DNA of 37,213 bases, taken from Flavobacterium sp. (GTDB lineage: Bacteria; Bacteroidota; Bacteroidia; Flavobacteriales; Flavobacteriaceae). Within the stretch, counting starts at the first letter, position 1. Each line of letters begins with the position of its first letter. The notes under the pieces were generated by a model that saw only the letters and a program-made list of their open reading frames with translations, was not told the origin of the DNA and ran no database searches. The DNA lies in NCBI RefSeq assembly GCF_023151265.1, contig NZ_JAKLJH010000003.1:1-37213 (forward strand), in the 5' to 3' direction. Position numbers and translations under genes: made by a program. This document shows positions 27,213 to 35,910 of this stretch, piece after piece.

Positions 27213-27238
27213 TTGTAAAATTACTTTAACTTTTACAA
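27213..27238 (-). promoter_or_regulatory. Dyad element upstream of umuC, possible SOS-type operator
   Basis: TTGTAAAA (27213-27220) and TTTTACAA (27231-27238) form a perfect 8-bp inverted repeat with a 10-bp spacer. It starts 2 bp from the umuC start codon. Position and symmetry suit binding of a dimeric repressor such as LexA, but no characterised Flavobacterium operator is claimed here. The low sequence complexity makes a chance match possible. Confidence 0.45.
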
Positions 27239-27271
27239 AAAGAAAATGAGTCAATTGTTAATGTTAATAAA

Positions 27272-27310
27272 TTATCGTTTCAAAGAAAAATGGGCTTTGA
27301 AAATTTGTTT
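27272..27310 (-). repeat. Direct repeat, left copy: orphan 3' end of a T9SS cargo gene
   Basis: 39 bp identical, base for base, to 29724-29762, where the same sequence encodes the C-terminus KQIFKAHFSLKR and the stop codon of the large T9SS protein. Here it is in non-coding DNA between umuC and the Lgt-like gene. Read on the minus strand, the codons just before it (about 27311-27331) still read like TDCLSQNLQLK, against VEYLPQNGTTK in the intact gene. An in-frame TAG then interrupts. This looks like a decayed gene end. Confidence 0.85.
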
Positions 27311-27374
27311 TAATTGTAAATTTTGGGATAAACAATCCGTCTAAACTATCTGAGCATAAAAGCATATTTTTCTT

Positions 27375-27382
27375 TACATTTG
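27375..27382 (+). promoter_or_regulatory. -7 box for the Lgt-like/radical SAM cassette
   Basis: TACATTTG matches TAnnTTTG and ends only 10 bp before the ATG at 27393, so the mRNA leader would be very short. No clear -33 TTG is seen. The cassette carries this promoter inside the direct repeats. Confidence 0.5.
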
Positions 27383-27392
27383 ACAAAAACAG

Positions 27393-28133
27393 ATGACCAT
27401 ACCCTATGAACCAGTTGTTTTCGATTATAAAATAAATATTCATTTAATTCTTGAATATTTGGCTTTTTTTATTGCATTTAGATACTACCTTTTTTTAAGA
27501 AAGCAAACAAAAGACACTATTCCAAACTCAAACAGACTTTCAATAATATTAGGCGCTGCGTTGGGAGCCTTCTTAGGATCACGAGTAATTGGCTTCTTAG
27601 AAAATCCAATATATCCTACAGATATTAGTTCATTTATTACTGTTTTAAACACAAAAACAATAATGGGCGGTTTGTTTGGAGGCTTATTGGGAGTTGAACT
27701 GGCGAAAAAAATTATTGGCGAAAAACAATCTTCGGGCGATTTATTCGTTTTCCCAATTATTGTTGGGATTTTTATTGGACGAATTGGTTGCTTTTTATCT
27801 GGAATAAACGAATTTACCTATGGAAAAGTGACAAATTTATTCGTTGGAATGGATTTAGGTGATGGTTTAAAAAGACATCCTATTGCGCTTTATGAATTAC
27901 TATTTCTCATTTCCTTATTTGCATTTTTGTGGAAAACGAAACTAAAAAATATAAAAAACGGCTTACTGTTTAAATATTTTATGATTAGCTATTTTTCCTT
28001 CCGATTTTGCATCGAATTTTTAAAACCAAATACCTTTTATATTTTAGGCTTAAGTTCTATTCAGATTTTATGTCTAATTTGTTATCTTTATTATTATAAA
28101 ACCATTTTAAATTTATTCAAAAATGCCCGTTAG
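27393..28133 (+). CDS. Lgt-like prolipoprotein diacylglyceryl transferase family protein, divergent
   Basis: 246 residues, strongly hydrophobic with about seven membrane helices. Lgt-family landmarks are KTIMGGLFGGLLGVE (88-102), GRIGCFLSGINEFTYG (129-144), RHPIALYE (161-168) and FSFRFCIEFLKPN (201-213, with Arg204 and Glu208 like Arg239/Glu243 of E. coli Lgt). In place of the catalytic His103 of E. coli Lgt there is Met91. In place of Asn146 there is Cys133, while the Arg of the GRI signature (Arg130) is kept. It is therefore probably not the housekeeping Lgt and may move a lipid or glyceryl group to another acceptor. Its last codons overlap the radical SAM gene by 11 bp. Confidence 0.82.
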   Translation: MTIPYEPVVFDYKINIHLILEYLAFFIAFRYYLFLRKQTKDTIPNSNRLSIILGAALGAFLGSRVIGFLENPIYPTDISSFITVLNTKTIMGGLFGGLLGVELAKKIIGEKQSSGDLFVFPIIVGIFIGRIGCFLSGINEFTYGKVTNLFVGMDLGDGLKRHPIALYELLFLISLFAFLWKTKLKNIKNGLLFKYFMISYFSFRFCIEFLKPNTFYILGLSSIQILCLICYLYYYKTILNLFKNAR

Positions 28134-29520
28134 AAATTACACTTATTACGACTATACTTTAAGCCTTTGTCCAGAATGTCTAAAGCGAATTGACGCAAAA
28201 ATTGTTTTTGAAAACGATAAGGTATATATGCTAAAGCGATGCCCCGAGCATGGAAAGTCTAAAGTTTTAATCGCAGACGACATTCCGTATTATAAAAACA
28301 TAAGAAATTATAATAAACCTTCGGAAACTCCTTATAAATTTAATACCAAAACCGATTATGGTTGTCCGTATGATTGTGGATTATGTCCAGATCATGAGCA
28401 ACATTCTTGTTTGACAGTAATCGAAGTAACCGATAGATGTAATTTAACTTGCCCTACTTGCTACGCAGGCTCATCTCCAACTTATGGCAGACATCGGACA
28501 TTAGATGAAATAAAAACAATGTTAGACACCATAGTTATAAATGAAAAAGAGCCTGATGTTGTTCAAATTAGTGGTGGAGAACCAACTATTCATCCCGATT
28601 TTTTTGCAATTTTAGATTATGCAAAATCACTTCCTATTCGACATTTAATGCTAAATACAAACGGCATCAAAATAGCAAAAGACAAAGAATTTGCAAAAAA
28701 ATTGAAAGGTTATGCGCCAGATTTTGAAATTTACCTACAGTTTGATTCTTTCGAGAATAGTGTTTTACAAGAATTAAGAGGTGCCGATTTGAATGAAATT
28801 AGGAAACAAGCTATTGAAAATTTGAATGAACTTAATCTTTCAACAACATTAGTAGTTACTTTACAAAAAGGATTAAATGACAACGAAATTGGGAAAATAA
28901 TTGAATTTGCGTTACAACAAAAATGTGTTAGAGGAGTAACTTTTCAACCAACACAAATTGCCGGAAGATTAGACAACTTCAACCCAGAAACAGACAGAAT
29001 GACTTTAACAGAAGTTAGAAGAAAAATATTGGAACAAACAACCATTTTTAATCCTGATGATTTACTGCCTGTACCTTGTAATCCAGATGCTTTAGTTATG
29101 GGGTATGCATTAAAATTAGACAATGAAGTATTTCCTTTAACACGTTACATTAATCCAAATGATTTATTAGACAATAGTAAAAACACTATTATTTACGAAC
29201 AAGATAATGTACTTCAAGAAAAAATGATTGAATTATTTAGCACTGGAAATTCTGTAGAAGTTGCAGAAGAAAATTTAAAATCAATCATGTGTTGTTTACC
29301 AAATATTGACGCACCAAATTTAGGATATGACAATTTGTTTAGAATCATCATTATGCAATTTATTGATGCTTATAATTTTGATGTTAGGGCAATAAAAAAA
29401 TCATGCGTTCATATTGTTAATAAGGACAATAAAATAATTCCTTTTGAAACAATGAATTTATTTTATAGAGATGACAAATCAGTACAATTAGAAAAACTTC
29501 GCAATGAAATTAAATTTTAA
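28123..29520 (+). CDS. Radical SAM enzyme of the Tes/MJ0619-like family (COG1964)
   Basis: 465 residues. The N-terminal metal-binding part has LCPEC (Cys16, Cys19), a KRCPEHG motif (Cys40) and YGCPYDCGLCPDHEQHSC (Cys81, 85, 88, 96). The radical SAM core has C106-N-L-T-C110-P-T-C113, ISGGEPTIHPDF (149-160) and a TIM-barrel-like body. Near the C-terminus, further Cys residues (VPCNPDA, IMCCLPN, KSCVHIV) and the block FIDAYNFD...IIPFETMN follow the family plan of extra Fe-S clusters. The family contains archaeal tetraether lipid synthase (Tes) and the methylase-like MJ0619, so C-C bond formation or alkylation of a lipid or cofactor is plausible. The family call is firm; the substrate is unknown. 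Overlap with the Lgt-like gene points to a lipid substrate. Confidence 0.88.
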   Translation: MPVRNYTYYDYTLSLCPECLKRIDAKIVFENDKVYMLKRCPEHGKSKVLIADDIPYYKNIRNYNKPSETPYKFNTKTDYGCPYDCGLCPDHEQHSCLTVIEVTDRCNLTCPTCYAGSSPTYGRHRTLDEIKTMLDTIVINEKEPDVVQISGGEPTIHPDFFAILDYAKSLPIRHLMLNTNGIKIAKDKEFAKKLKGYAPDFEIYLQFDSFENSVLQELRGADLNEIRKQAIENLNELNLSTTLVVTLQKGLNDNEIGKIIEFALQQKCVRGVTFQPTQIAGRLDNFNPETDRMTLTEVRRKILEQTTIFNPDDLLPVPCNPDALVMGYALKLDNEVFPLTRYINPNDLLDNSKNTIIYEQDNVLQEKMIELFSTGNSVEVAEENLKSIMCCLPNIDAPNLGYDNLFRIIIMQFIDAYNFDVRAIKKSCVHIVNKDNKIIPFETMNLFYRDDKSVQLEKLRNEIKF

Positions 29521-29523
29521 AAT

Positions 29524-29721
29524 ATGAAAGCATTAGAAATAGGAAATCTAAATGGTATATTTATTCTAATCATAATAATAATGATTGGCCCACCAATATT
29601 GTTAACTTTAATTGGATTTGGCGTAAAAAAAAGCAACCCTAATGCTGCAAAAGTATTATTCATTTTAGCAGCTGTATATTTATTGGTTGGCTTAGGAATA
29701 TGTGGAAGTTTAATGATTTAA
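29524..29721 (+). CDS. Small two-helix membrane protein of the radical SAM cassette
   Basis: 65 residues, almost entirely two hydrophobic helices (about 11-31 and 42-63) joined by KKSNPNAAK. It starts 3 bp after the radical SAM stop codon and ends 2 bp before the stop of the convergent T9SS gene. Its stop also adjoins the right direct repeat. I recognise no family. The tight spacing implies co-translation with the enzyme; it may anchor it to the membrane. Confidence 0.7.
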   Translation: MKALEIGNLNGIFILIIIIMIGPPILLTLIGFGVKKSNPNAAKVLFILAAVYLLVGLGICGSLMI

Positions 29722-29723
29722 TT

Positions 29724-29762
29724 TTATCGTTTCAAAGAAAAATGGGCTTTGAAAATTTGTTT
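29724..29762 (-). repeat. Direct repeat, right copy: 3' end of the T9SS cargo gene
   Basis: Identical over 39 bp to 27272-27310, in the same orientation, with starts 2452 bp apart. Here it is functional coding sequence for the last 12 residues and TAA of the T9SS protein. The two copies enclose exactly the three-gene Lgt-like/radical SAM/small-protein cassette and its promoter (27311-29723). Confidence 0.9.
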
Positions 29763-32700
29763 GGTTGTACCGTTCTGTGGCAAATATTCCACCGTAAACC
29801 AATAGTCCGTAGAAGGCAGTTTTTCACCATTATAAATTCCATCCCAACCTGAACTAGCTGGCGACATTTGTTTTAAGAATTTTCCGTAACGATCAAAAAT
29901 ATTAATCACTGCATCGGGCTGATGACTTAAATCCCAAATATTCCAATTATCATTAGTACCATCTGCATTTGGTGTAAAGTAATTTGGATAATTGATGATG
30001 TAAATAGGACCAATAATTGTTGGATTACAATCTCCTAAAACATCATAAATATTTACATAGTATTCGCCTGTAGGCAAATTAGCAAATACATTACTCGATT
30101 GATACTCAGTTACGCTTCCATCAGGATAAACTAATTGATATAGATAATCCCCAAATCCACCAGTTAAATTTACAGTAATAAACGTGTTGTTTTCGAACGG
30201 AGTACTCACAGTAAAATCAGCAACAGCAGGACTCGATTGTACAATAGTTACTGTTGTTGTAGCGTAATTACAATTCGCTCCCACATCAGGTGTAAGTTTG
30301 ATAAATTCAACCGTATAAACTCCAGCTTGCGAAGCAGTATAGCTAGGCCCTGTTCCCATTAGCGTACCATTTAAAAACCAATTAACAGTAAAAAATGCTG
30401 GACTTAATCCAGAATTCATAGTAAATGTTCGTAATACATCACCTGTTTGAGAATCCACACAGATAATTCCGCCTTGAATCGTAATATTTAAAAGAGGATG
30501 AACTATGAATGTAAACGAAATTTCGTCATTACAATTTGGATTACCAATGGCTGAAGCATGTACATAATACGTATAAGTTCCTGGAGTTGTGATGTTCAAA
30601 TTCGTAATTAAATCAGCCGTATTTCCACCTGGTTGCGAATAATAATTAATATTGTAAGTTGTTGTTGGCAACGTTGGTAATACATAAGTTCCACATTCTT
30701 CATTGTCAAAGACCAATCCTAAAGCAGCTAAATTTGGCGTTTCAGAAACTATTATATCAAAACTATCTTCTTCTGTACAAGTAGTTCTAACATCGGCATT
30801 CACCGCATAAACATAGATAGTTGTTGTTGTATTTGGCGTATTAAAAACGGTTCCTGGTGGTACAGGATTTATTCCATTAGGATCATAAAAATATCCAATG
30901 GTATAATTAAAAGGTGTTGGTGCTATATGTGTTAAGGCTGGTAATTGATAATTTTCAAATTCACACACATTTACGTTTGGATAATCCGGTAAATTAATTC
31001 CATTATAAGTAATTGTAAAAGGACGATTAATTTCGCAACCTGTAGTAGTATCAATATTATACAAATAGAAAGTTTGGGTAGTATCAAAAACTTGTGTAGA
31101 AGAAACAATAGTTCCTCCTCCACTTGGTCCACCAGGCGCAGTGTAAATTGTTCCGTTAACTGGTGCTGAAATAGTGTAAGGATTACATTCGGTTCTACCA
31201 ATAACATTATCAGCAGGAGGAAACGGATTCAAAGAAATAGTAAAACTTGATTCGTTTTGACAACCATTAGTATCAACACCATTGTAAATATAATAGGTTC
31301 CAGGAGATAAATTCACACCTGATAAATCAATCCTATCACCAGCATTTAACTGTACTTGTCCTGGAGTTGTAGGTCCACCAGACAAAGTATAATAAGTTCC
31401 ATTTACTAAAACAGGCAAAACAAACTCTCCGCAATAAGTTCCACTAGTAATTACATCCACTAAAGGTAACGGATGAATTGTGATATTATAATTCAAGTTA
31501 GAAGTACAATTTGGTAAAGTTGTAGTGTTGACAAAATAGTAAACCACTTGTGAAGAAGTAATGTTCAAATCTATAATTTGAGTTCCTCCTCCGTTTGGAG
31601 CTGTGTAATATCCTCCAAAAGGAACTGACGGCAATGTATAAACGCCACAACCTGAAGTTACAGTAAAAACAGTCGTATCTACCAAATCAATTCTGAAATC
31701 ATTTTGAAGCGAACAGTTTCCTGGCGTTCCCGAACTAGTGGTATGAGCCAATTGATTAAAAACATAATAAACACCCGGAAAATTTGGCCCATTAACACTT
31801 ATCATATCGCCTGCGAACAAAGGAGTTCCTGTTCCATTAGGCCCTGAAAAATAGTTGCCATTTGTTATCGCTGGTAAAATATAATTATCACAACTCACAA
31901 CATCAGCAGGATCATCAACTAATGGCACTGGATGAATATAAAAGACAAATTGTTCATCTCTACAAAGCACCCCATTTATTTCGGCATAATAATATAATGT
32001 TTCTGTGAAAGATGCTGCTGTAGTATTCAAATATTCTGTTCCAACCGGAACAACAACTCCTGTGCCTGTAGGCCCTCCTGGCTGTGTATAAAAATTACCA
32101 ATTCCTTGTGGAGGTGTTGGCACTACAAATCGTCCACAATGATCTAATTGTGGAGTATATTCATCAATTAAAGTCAGATTAAAACTTTCTTCATTTGTAC
32201 AACCATTAGCATCAGGTCCTGCAAAAATGTAATATGTTCCTCCATCTACTAAAATATCTCCAATATTAAACTGTACTTGTCCAGGTGTTGTTGGTCCACC
32301 TGGCAATAGATAATAAACTCCATTTACAATAGTTGGCAACGTAAATTGACTACATTCTATTGGATCTGGAATATCATCAACTATAGGAAGTGGATTTACC
32401 GTTATCGTAACCGTAGTAACATCAAAACAACTTGGATTCGAATTATCTTGGATTCGAATTCCAACAGTAACTGAAGTAGTTCCATTGGGAATTGAAACTG
32501 AAGTTATAGGATTTATACCAGAAGAAGCGTCACCTAAAGAATTATGATACGTAACCGTGTAATTTACTGGCGATTGTCCATTTAAAACTTCATTTGTTGT
32601 AGTATTTGTAAAAGCATAATTCGTATTACCTTGTCCTTCACAAACCGATATTGGATTAGGTGGAGTTGCAACAGCGGCATTATTAACAATCAAATCAAAA

Positions 32701-33986
32701 GGATATTCAGCATCACAAAAATTACCTGAAATGGTATTGAATATTTTAATGTAAATTGTTTGACCACCAGTACTCGGATAAGAAGTTAAATTCGCACTAG
32801 GAATTGGATTATTCGCTACAATATCGGCTGGAGATTCGTAATAAAAAACATCGTAAATGGCAGTATCAATTCCTAAAGCTAATTCATTATTTGTTGCTAA
32901 ATCGAAATTATAAGACGCTGCGCCAGTGTTACAAGTTAATAAATCAGACGGATTTGTAACTGCTAAATCAGTAAATACAATAGTGTCTGTAATTGTACAA
33001 GTTCCTCTTACAGCTTCAACTGTGTAAGTTCCTGCATGAGTTACTGTATAGGTTGAATTCGTTTCACCTGAAATAGGATTACCGTTTTCGTACCAAGTAT
33101 AAGTAAAAGTAGTATCTAAATTAGTATTTAGTTGAACTGTATCGCCTGTACAAATAATTTGATCTAGCCCCAAATCTAAAGTCGTAGTAAAACTTCCTGC
33201 AGCAATAAAAACAGCCGAATCAAAACCTGAGTTGGCATAATCACCAATTACTAATCTTATTTTGTAAGGCGTATTAGGAGTTACAGCTGATGAAGCATTC
33301 ATAACTACAGTTTGTCCTCTCATATTTAATGCCGATGTCGGATTCGCTACATTGTACGTTCCAAAAAAACTAGGATTTACAGAAGCGCAATTATTGTTTG
33401 GACTAGAAGGATCATTGTAAAAACTATTTCTGATTGTTGTTACCGAAACTGGCGTACTAGTACCCGGAATGACAGCTAAATTTGTTGAAACTCCCGTAGA
33501 CAAATCGGTTAAAACAAAAGCAAAAACATCACTGAATTCACATTGATAAAAACCATACTCATTAGAAGCAAACAAAAAATTAAAGCTAAAACTATTAGAA
33601 AGCGGAATAAAATCAAATTCTAAATATTCTGCATTTACAATTGGGCTTATTCCTCCATTATTATCACTTAAAGTTTGTAAGAAAGCATCACCAGAAGCAG
33701 TTACCGAACTACTCAAATTTGCACCTGTATACTGACCTTGTGTAAAAGCAGCTACACCATTTCTAATCATTATTCCTTCAGAAATTGGAAAAGACGAACC
33801 ATTTTGATTAAAATAAGCAACAGCTTGAGTTGATGAAACCGAGATATTAGAAACTTCAACACATGAATTTCCTAATAACAAATCGACTAATTGTGCTGGT
33901 GAATTTGTAGTATTATCAACAGTTATTCCTTGTGAAAACAAACAAGTTGAATATAAAAGGGCGAATATAAAAAGTAAGTTTTTCAA
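29724..33986 (-). CDS. Large T9SS type B cargo protein with choice-of-anchor L and gliding-motility-associated C-terminal domain
   Basis: 1420 residues. The start is TTG (33984-33986), fixed by an in-frame TAA two codons upstream and by the signal peptide MKNLLFIFALLYSTCLFSQ. A choice-of-anchor L domain follows (about 25-270), then an Ig-like unit (about 272-345). Next come at least six related modules of about 80-100 residues (about 545-1150) with Cys, an LPxxxNGxYYxxPGGP turn and an NGCxxExxF end. Further Ig-like units precede a CHU_C/type B sorting domain (about 1330-1420, with NYFTPNADGTNDNWNIWDL and IFDRYGKFL). It is exported by the type IX system and likely works at the cell surface as an adhesin or gliding-related matrix protein. 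It is convergent with the cassette. Confidence 0.93.
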   Translation of the reverse strand: MKNLLFIFALLYSTCLFSQGITVDNTTNSPAQLVDLLLGNSCVEVSNISVSSTQAVAYFNQNGSSFPISEGIMIRNGVAAFTQGQYTGANLSSSVTASGDAFLQTLSDNNGGISPIVNAEYLEFDFIPLSNSFSFNFLFASNEYGFYQCEFSDVFAFVLTDLSTGVSTNLAVIPGTSTPVSVTTIRNSFYNDPSSPNNNCASVNPSFFGTYNVANPTSALNMRGQTVVMNASSAVTPNTPYKIRLVIGDYANSGFDSAVFIAAGSFTTTLDLGLDQIICTGDTVQLNTNLDTTFTYTWYENGNPISGETNSTYTVTHAGTYTVEAVRGTCTITDTIVFTDLAVTNPSDLLTCNTGAASYNFDLATNNELALGIDTAIYDVFYYESPADIVANNPIPSANLTSYPSTGGQTIYIKIFNTISGNFCDAEYPFDLIVNNAAVATPPNPISVCEGQGNTNYAFTNTTTNEVLNGQSPVNYTVTYHNSLGDASSGINPITSVSIPNGTTSVTVGIRIQDNSNPSCFDVTTVTITVNPLPIVDDIPDPIECSQFTLPTIVNGVYYLLPGGPTTPGQVQFNIGDILVDGGTYYIFAGPDANGCTNEESFNLTLIDEYTPQLDHCGRFVVPTPPQGIGNFYTQPGGPTGTGVVVPVGTEYLNTTAASFTETLYYYAEINGVLCRDEQFVFYIHPVPLVDDPADVVSCDNYILPAITNGNYFSGPNGTGTPLFAGDMISVNGPNFPGVYYVFNQLAHTTSSGTPGNCSLQNDFRIDLVDTTVFTVTSGCGVYTLPSVPFGGYYTAPNGGGTQIIDLNITSSQVVYYFVNTTTLPNCTSNLNYNITIHPLPLVDVITSGTYCGEFVLPVLVNGTYYTLSGGPTTPGQVQLNAGDRIDLSGVNLSPGTYYIYNGVDTNGCQNESSFTISLNPFPPADNVIGRTECNPYTISAPVNGTIYTAPGGPSGGGTIVSSTQVFDTTQTFYLYNIDTTTGCEINRPFTITYNGINLPDYPNVNVCEFENYQLPALTHIAPTPFNYTIGYFYDPNGINPVPPGTVFNTPNTTTTIYVYAVNADVRTTCTEEDSFDIIVSETPNLAALGLVFDNEECGTYVLPTLPTTTYNINYYSQPGGNTADLITNLNITTPGTYTYYVHASAIGNPNCNDEISFTFIVHPLLNITIQGGIICVDSQTGDVLRTFTMNSGLSPAFFTVNWFLNGTLMGTGPSYTASQAGVYTVEFIKLTPDVGANCNYATTTVTIVQSSPAVADFTVSTPFENNTFITVNLTGGFGDYLYQLVYPDGSVTEYQSSNVFANLPTGEYYVNIYDVLGDCNPTIIGPIYIINYPNYFTPNADGTNDNWNIWDLSHQPDAVINIFDRYGKFLKQMSPASSGWDGIYNGEKLPSTDYWFTVEYLPQNGTTKQIFKAHFSLKR
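31350..31406 (-). repeat. Internal repeat unit of the T9SS protein gene, copy A
   Basis: Part of a module encoding YTLSGGPTTPGQVQLNAG. It is closely similar at the DNA level to 32270-32326, which encodes YLLPGGPTTPGQVQFNIG. The match points to fairly recent duplication or conversion between modules that are otherwise well diverged. Confidence 0.7.
32270..32326 (-). repeat. Internal repeat unit of the T9SS protein gene, copy B
   Basis: Partner of 31350-31406. Both carry the PGQVQ and GGPTTPG codons with few differences, about 920 bp apart, in modules that belong to the same family of surface-protein repeats. Confidence 0.7.
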
Positions 33987-34056
33987 GATTTATGGGGGAT
34001 TTAAATCATTGACATAAATATAACTAAAAAAGAAAAACCAACTATTATTAAATGCA

Positions 34057-34092
34057 AAAAAGTTTGAATATCAAACAATATTCAAACTTTTT
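34057..34092 (-). terminator. Terminator of lepA
   Basis: AAAAAGTTTGAATA (34057-34070) pairs over 14 bp with TATTCAAACTTTTT (34079-34092) around an 8-nt loop. On the minus strand the stem runs into a T-tract. It lies 21 bp after the lepA stop and separates lepA from the T9SS gene on the same strand. Confidence 0.82.
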
Positions 34093-34112
34093 GTTAATTA
34101 TTTAAACTATTT

Positions 34113-35909
34113 CTAATCGTTCAGCTTCAAAACAGCCATAAATGCTTCTTGAGGAATTTCTACGTTTCCTACTTGACGCATACGTTTTTTACCTTTCTTC
34201 TGTTTTTCTAAAAGTTTACGTTTACGTGAGATATCTCCACCATAACATTTAGCAGTAACATCTTTTCTTAAAGCTTTGATAGTTTCACGAGCAATTACTT
34301 TTGCACCAATGGCAGCCTGAATAGGAATATCAAACTGTTGTCTTGGGATTAATTCTTTTAGCTTCTCACACATTTTTTTACCAATGTTATAAGCATTACT
34401 TTCGTGAATTAAAGCAGAAAGTGCATCTACTGGTTGCGCATTTAATAAGACATCTAAACGAACTAATTTTGATTCACGCATGCCTATTGGATGGTAATCA
34501 AAAGACGCATATCCTTTAGAAACTGTTTTTAATCTATCATAAAAATCGAATACGATTTCCGCTAACGGCATATCGAAATTCAGCTCAACACGCTCTGTTG
34601 TTAAATAAGTTTGATTTGTAATTAAACCACGTTTTTCAATACACAAACTCATTACGTTTCCTACGAAATCTGATTTTGTAATAATCGTAGCTTTGATATA
34701 AGGCTCTTCTACTCTGTCTAATTTTGAAGGTTCCGGTAAATCTGATGGATTGTTTACAATTAAGATAGTATCTGGTTCTTTTTTAGTGTACGCATGATAC
34801 GAAACGTTAGGAACCGTTGTAATAACCGTCATATCGAACTCACGCTCTAAACGTTCTTGGATAATTTCCATGTGCAACATTCCTAAGAATCCACATCGGA
34901 AACCAAATCCTAACGCCGCCGAACTCTCAGCAGCAAATACCAACGAAGCATCATTCAACTGCAATTTCTCCATCGAAGCACGTAAATCTTCGTAATCTTC
35001 TGTATCTACAGGATAAATTCCAGCGAAAACCATTGGTTTTACATCTTCAAATCCTTGAATAGCATTTGTTGTAGGCTCTTTTGCATCGGTAATTGTATCT
35101 CCTACTTTTACTTCTTTTGCTTCTTTAATTCCAGAAACTAAGTAACCAACATCACCTGTCGAAATTACGCTTTTTGGAACTTGATTTAATTTCAATGTCC
35201 CAACTTCATCTGCATAATATTCGTTTCCGGTAGCCATGAATTTAATCTTCTGCCCTTTTTTGATTTCTCCGTTAAGTACACGGAAAATAACTTCAATTCC
35301 TCTAAAAGGATTGTAATGCGAATCGAAAATTAACGCTTGAAGCGGTTCATCTTTATCGCCTTTTGGTGCTGGAATTTTCTCAATAATAGCTGCCAAAATA
35401 TTTTCAACACCAAAACCTGTTTTACCAGAAGCATGAATAATATCTTCTAATTTACATCCCAATAAATCGATAATATCATCACTAACCTCTTCAGGATTAG
35501 CACTTGGCAAATCTACTTTATTTAAAACTGGAATAATTTCCAAGTCGTTTTCTAACGCCAAATACAAATTTGAAATCGTTTGTGCTTGAATACTTTGCGC
35601 TGCATCCACAATCAACAAAGCTCCTTCACAAGCCGCAATTGAACGAGAAACCTCATACGAGAAATCCACGTGACCAGGAGTGTCAATTAAATTTAAAATA
35701 TAATCTTCTCCTTTGTATTTGTACTCCATTTGAATGGCGTGACTTTTTATGGTAATCCCACGTTCGCGCTCTAAGTCCATGTTATCTAGTAACTGAGCTT
35801 TTTCTTCACGAGCCGTAACAGTTTGCGTAGCACCTAATAAACGGTCAGCCAACGTACTTTTTCCGTGGTCAATGTGTGCAATAATGCAGAAATTTCTAAT
35901 GTGTTTCAT
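34113..35909 (-). CDS. lepA: Elongation factor 4 (LepA)
   Basis: A 598-residue translational GTPase, normal for the family. It acts on stalled or mistranslocated ribosomes. G motifs: AHIDHGKST (11-19, G1), RERGITI (G2), DTPGHVDF (G3) and NKVDLP (G4). The LepA-specific C-terminal domain ends in [26 protein letters not shown]. The start at 35909 gives the usual [20 protein letters not shown]-terminus. A -7 box lies 60 bp upstream on the minus strand, and the hairpin at 34057-34092 ends it. It is divergent from the dusB-type gene. Confidence 0.98.
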   Translation of the reverse strand: MKHIRNFCIIAHIDHGKSTLADRLLGATQTVTAREEKAQLLDNMDLERERGITIKSHAIQMEYKYKGEDYILNLIDTPGHVDFSYEVSRSIAACEGALLIVDAAQSIQAQTISNLYLALENDLEIIPVLNKVDLPSANPEEVSDDIIDLLGCKLEDIIHASGKTGFGVENILAAIIEKIPAPKGDKDEPLQALIFDSHYNPFRGIEVIFRVLNGEIKKGQKIKFMATGNEYYADEVGTLKLNQVPKSVISTGDVGYLVSGIKEAKEVKVGDTITDAKEPTTNAIQGFEDVKPMVFAGIYPVDTEDYEDLRASMEKLQLNDASLVFAAESSAALGFGFRCGFLGMLHMEIIQERLEREFDMTVITTVPNVSYHAYTKKEPDTILIVNNPSDLPEPSKLDRVEEPYIKATIITKSDFVGNVMSLCIEKRGLITNQTYLTTERVELNFDMPLAEIVFDFYDRLKTVSKGYASFDYHPIGMRESKLVRLDVLLNAQPVDALSALIHESNAYNIGKKMCEKLKELIPRQQFDIPIQAAIGAKVIARETIKALRKDVTAKCYGGDISRKRKLLEKQKKGKKRMRQVGNVEIPQEAFMAVLKLND

Positions 35910-35910
35910 T

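Noticed and set aside
27213..27392. CRISPR or integron attachment site near the umuC/Lgt-like gap
   Set aside because: Only two repeat copies 2.4 kb apart, no spacer array, no integrase, and the repeat is explained as a T9SS gene end.
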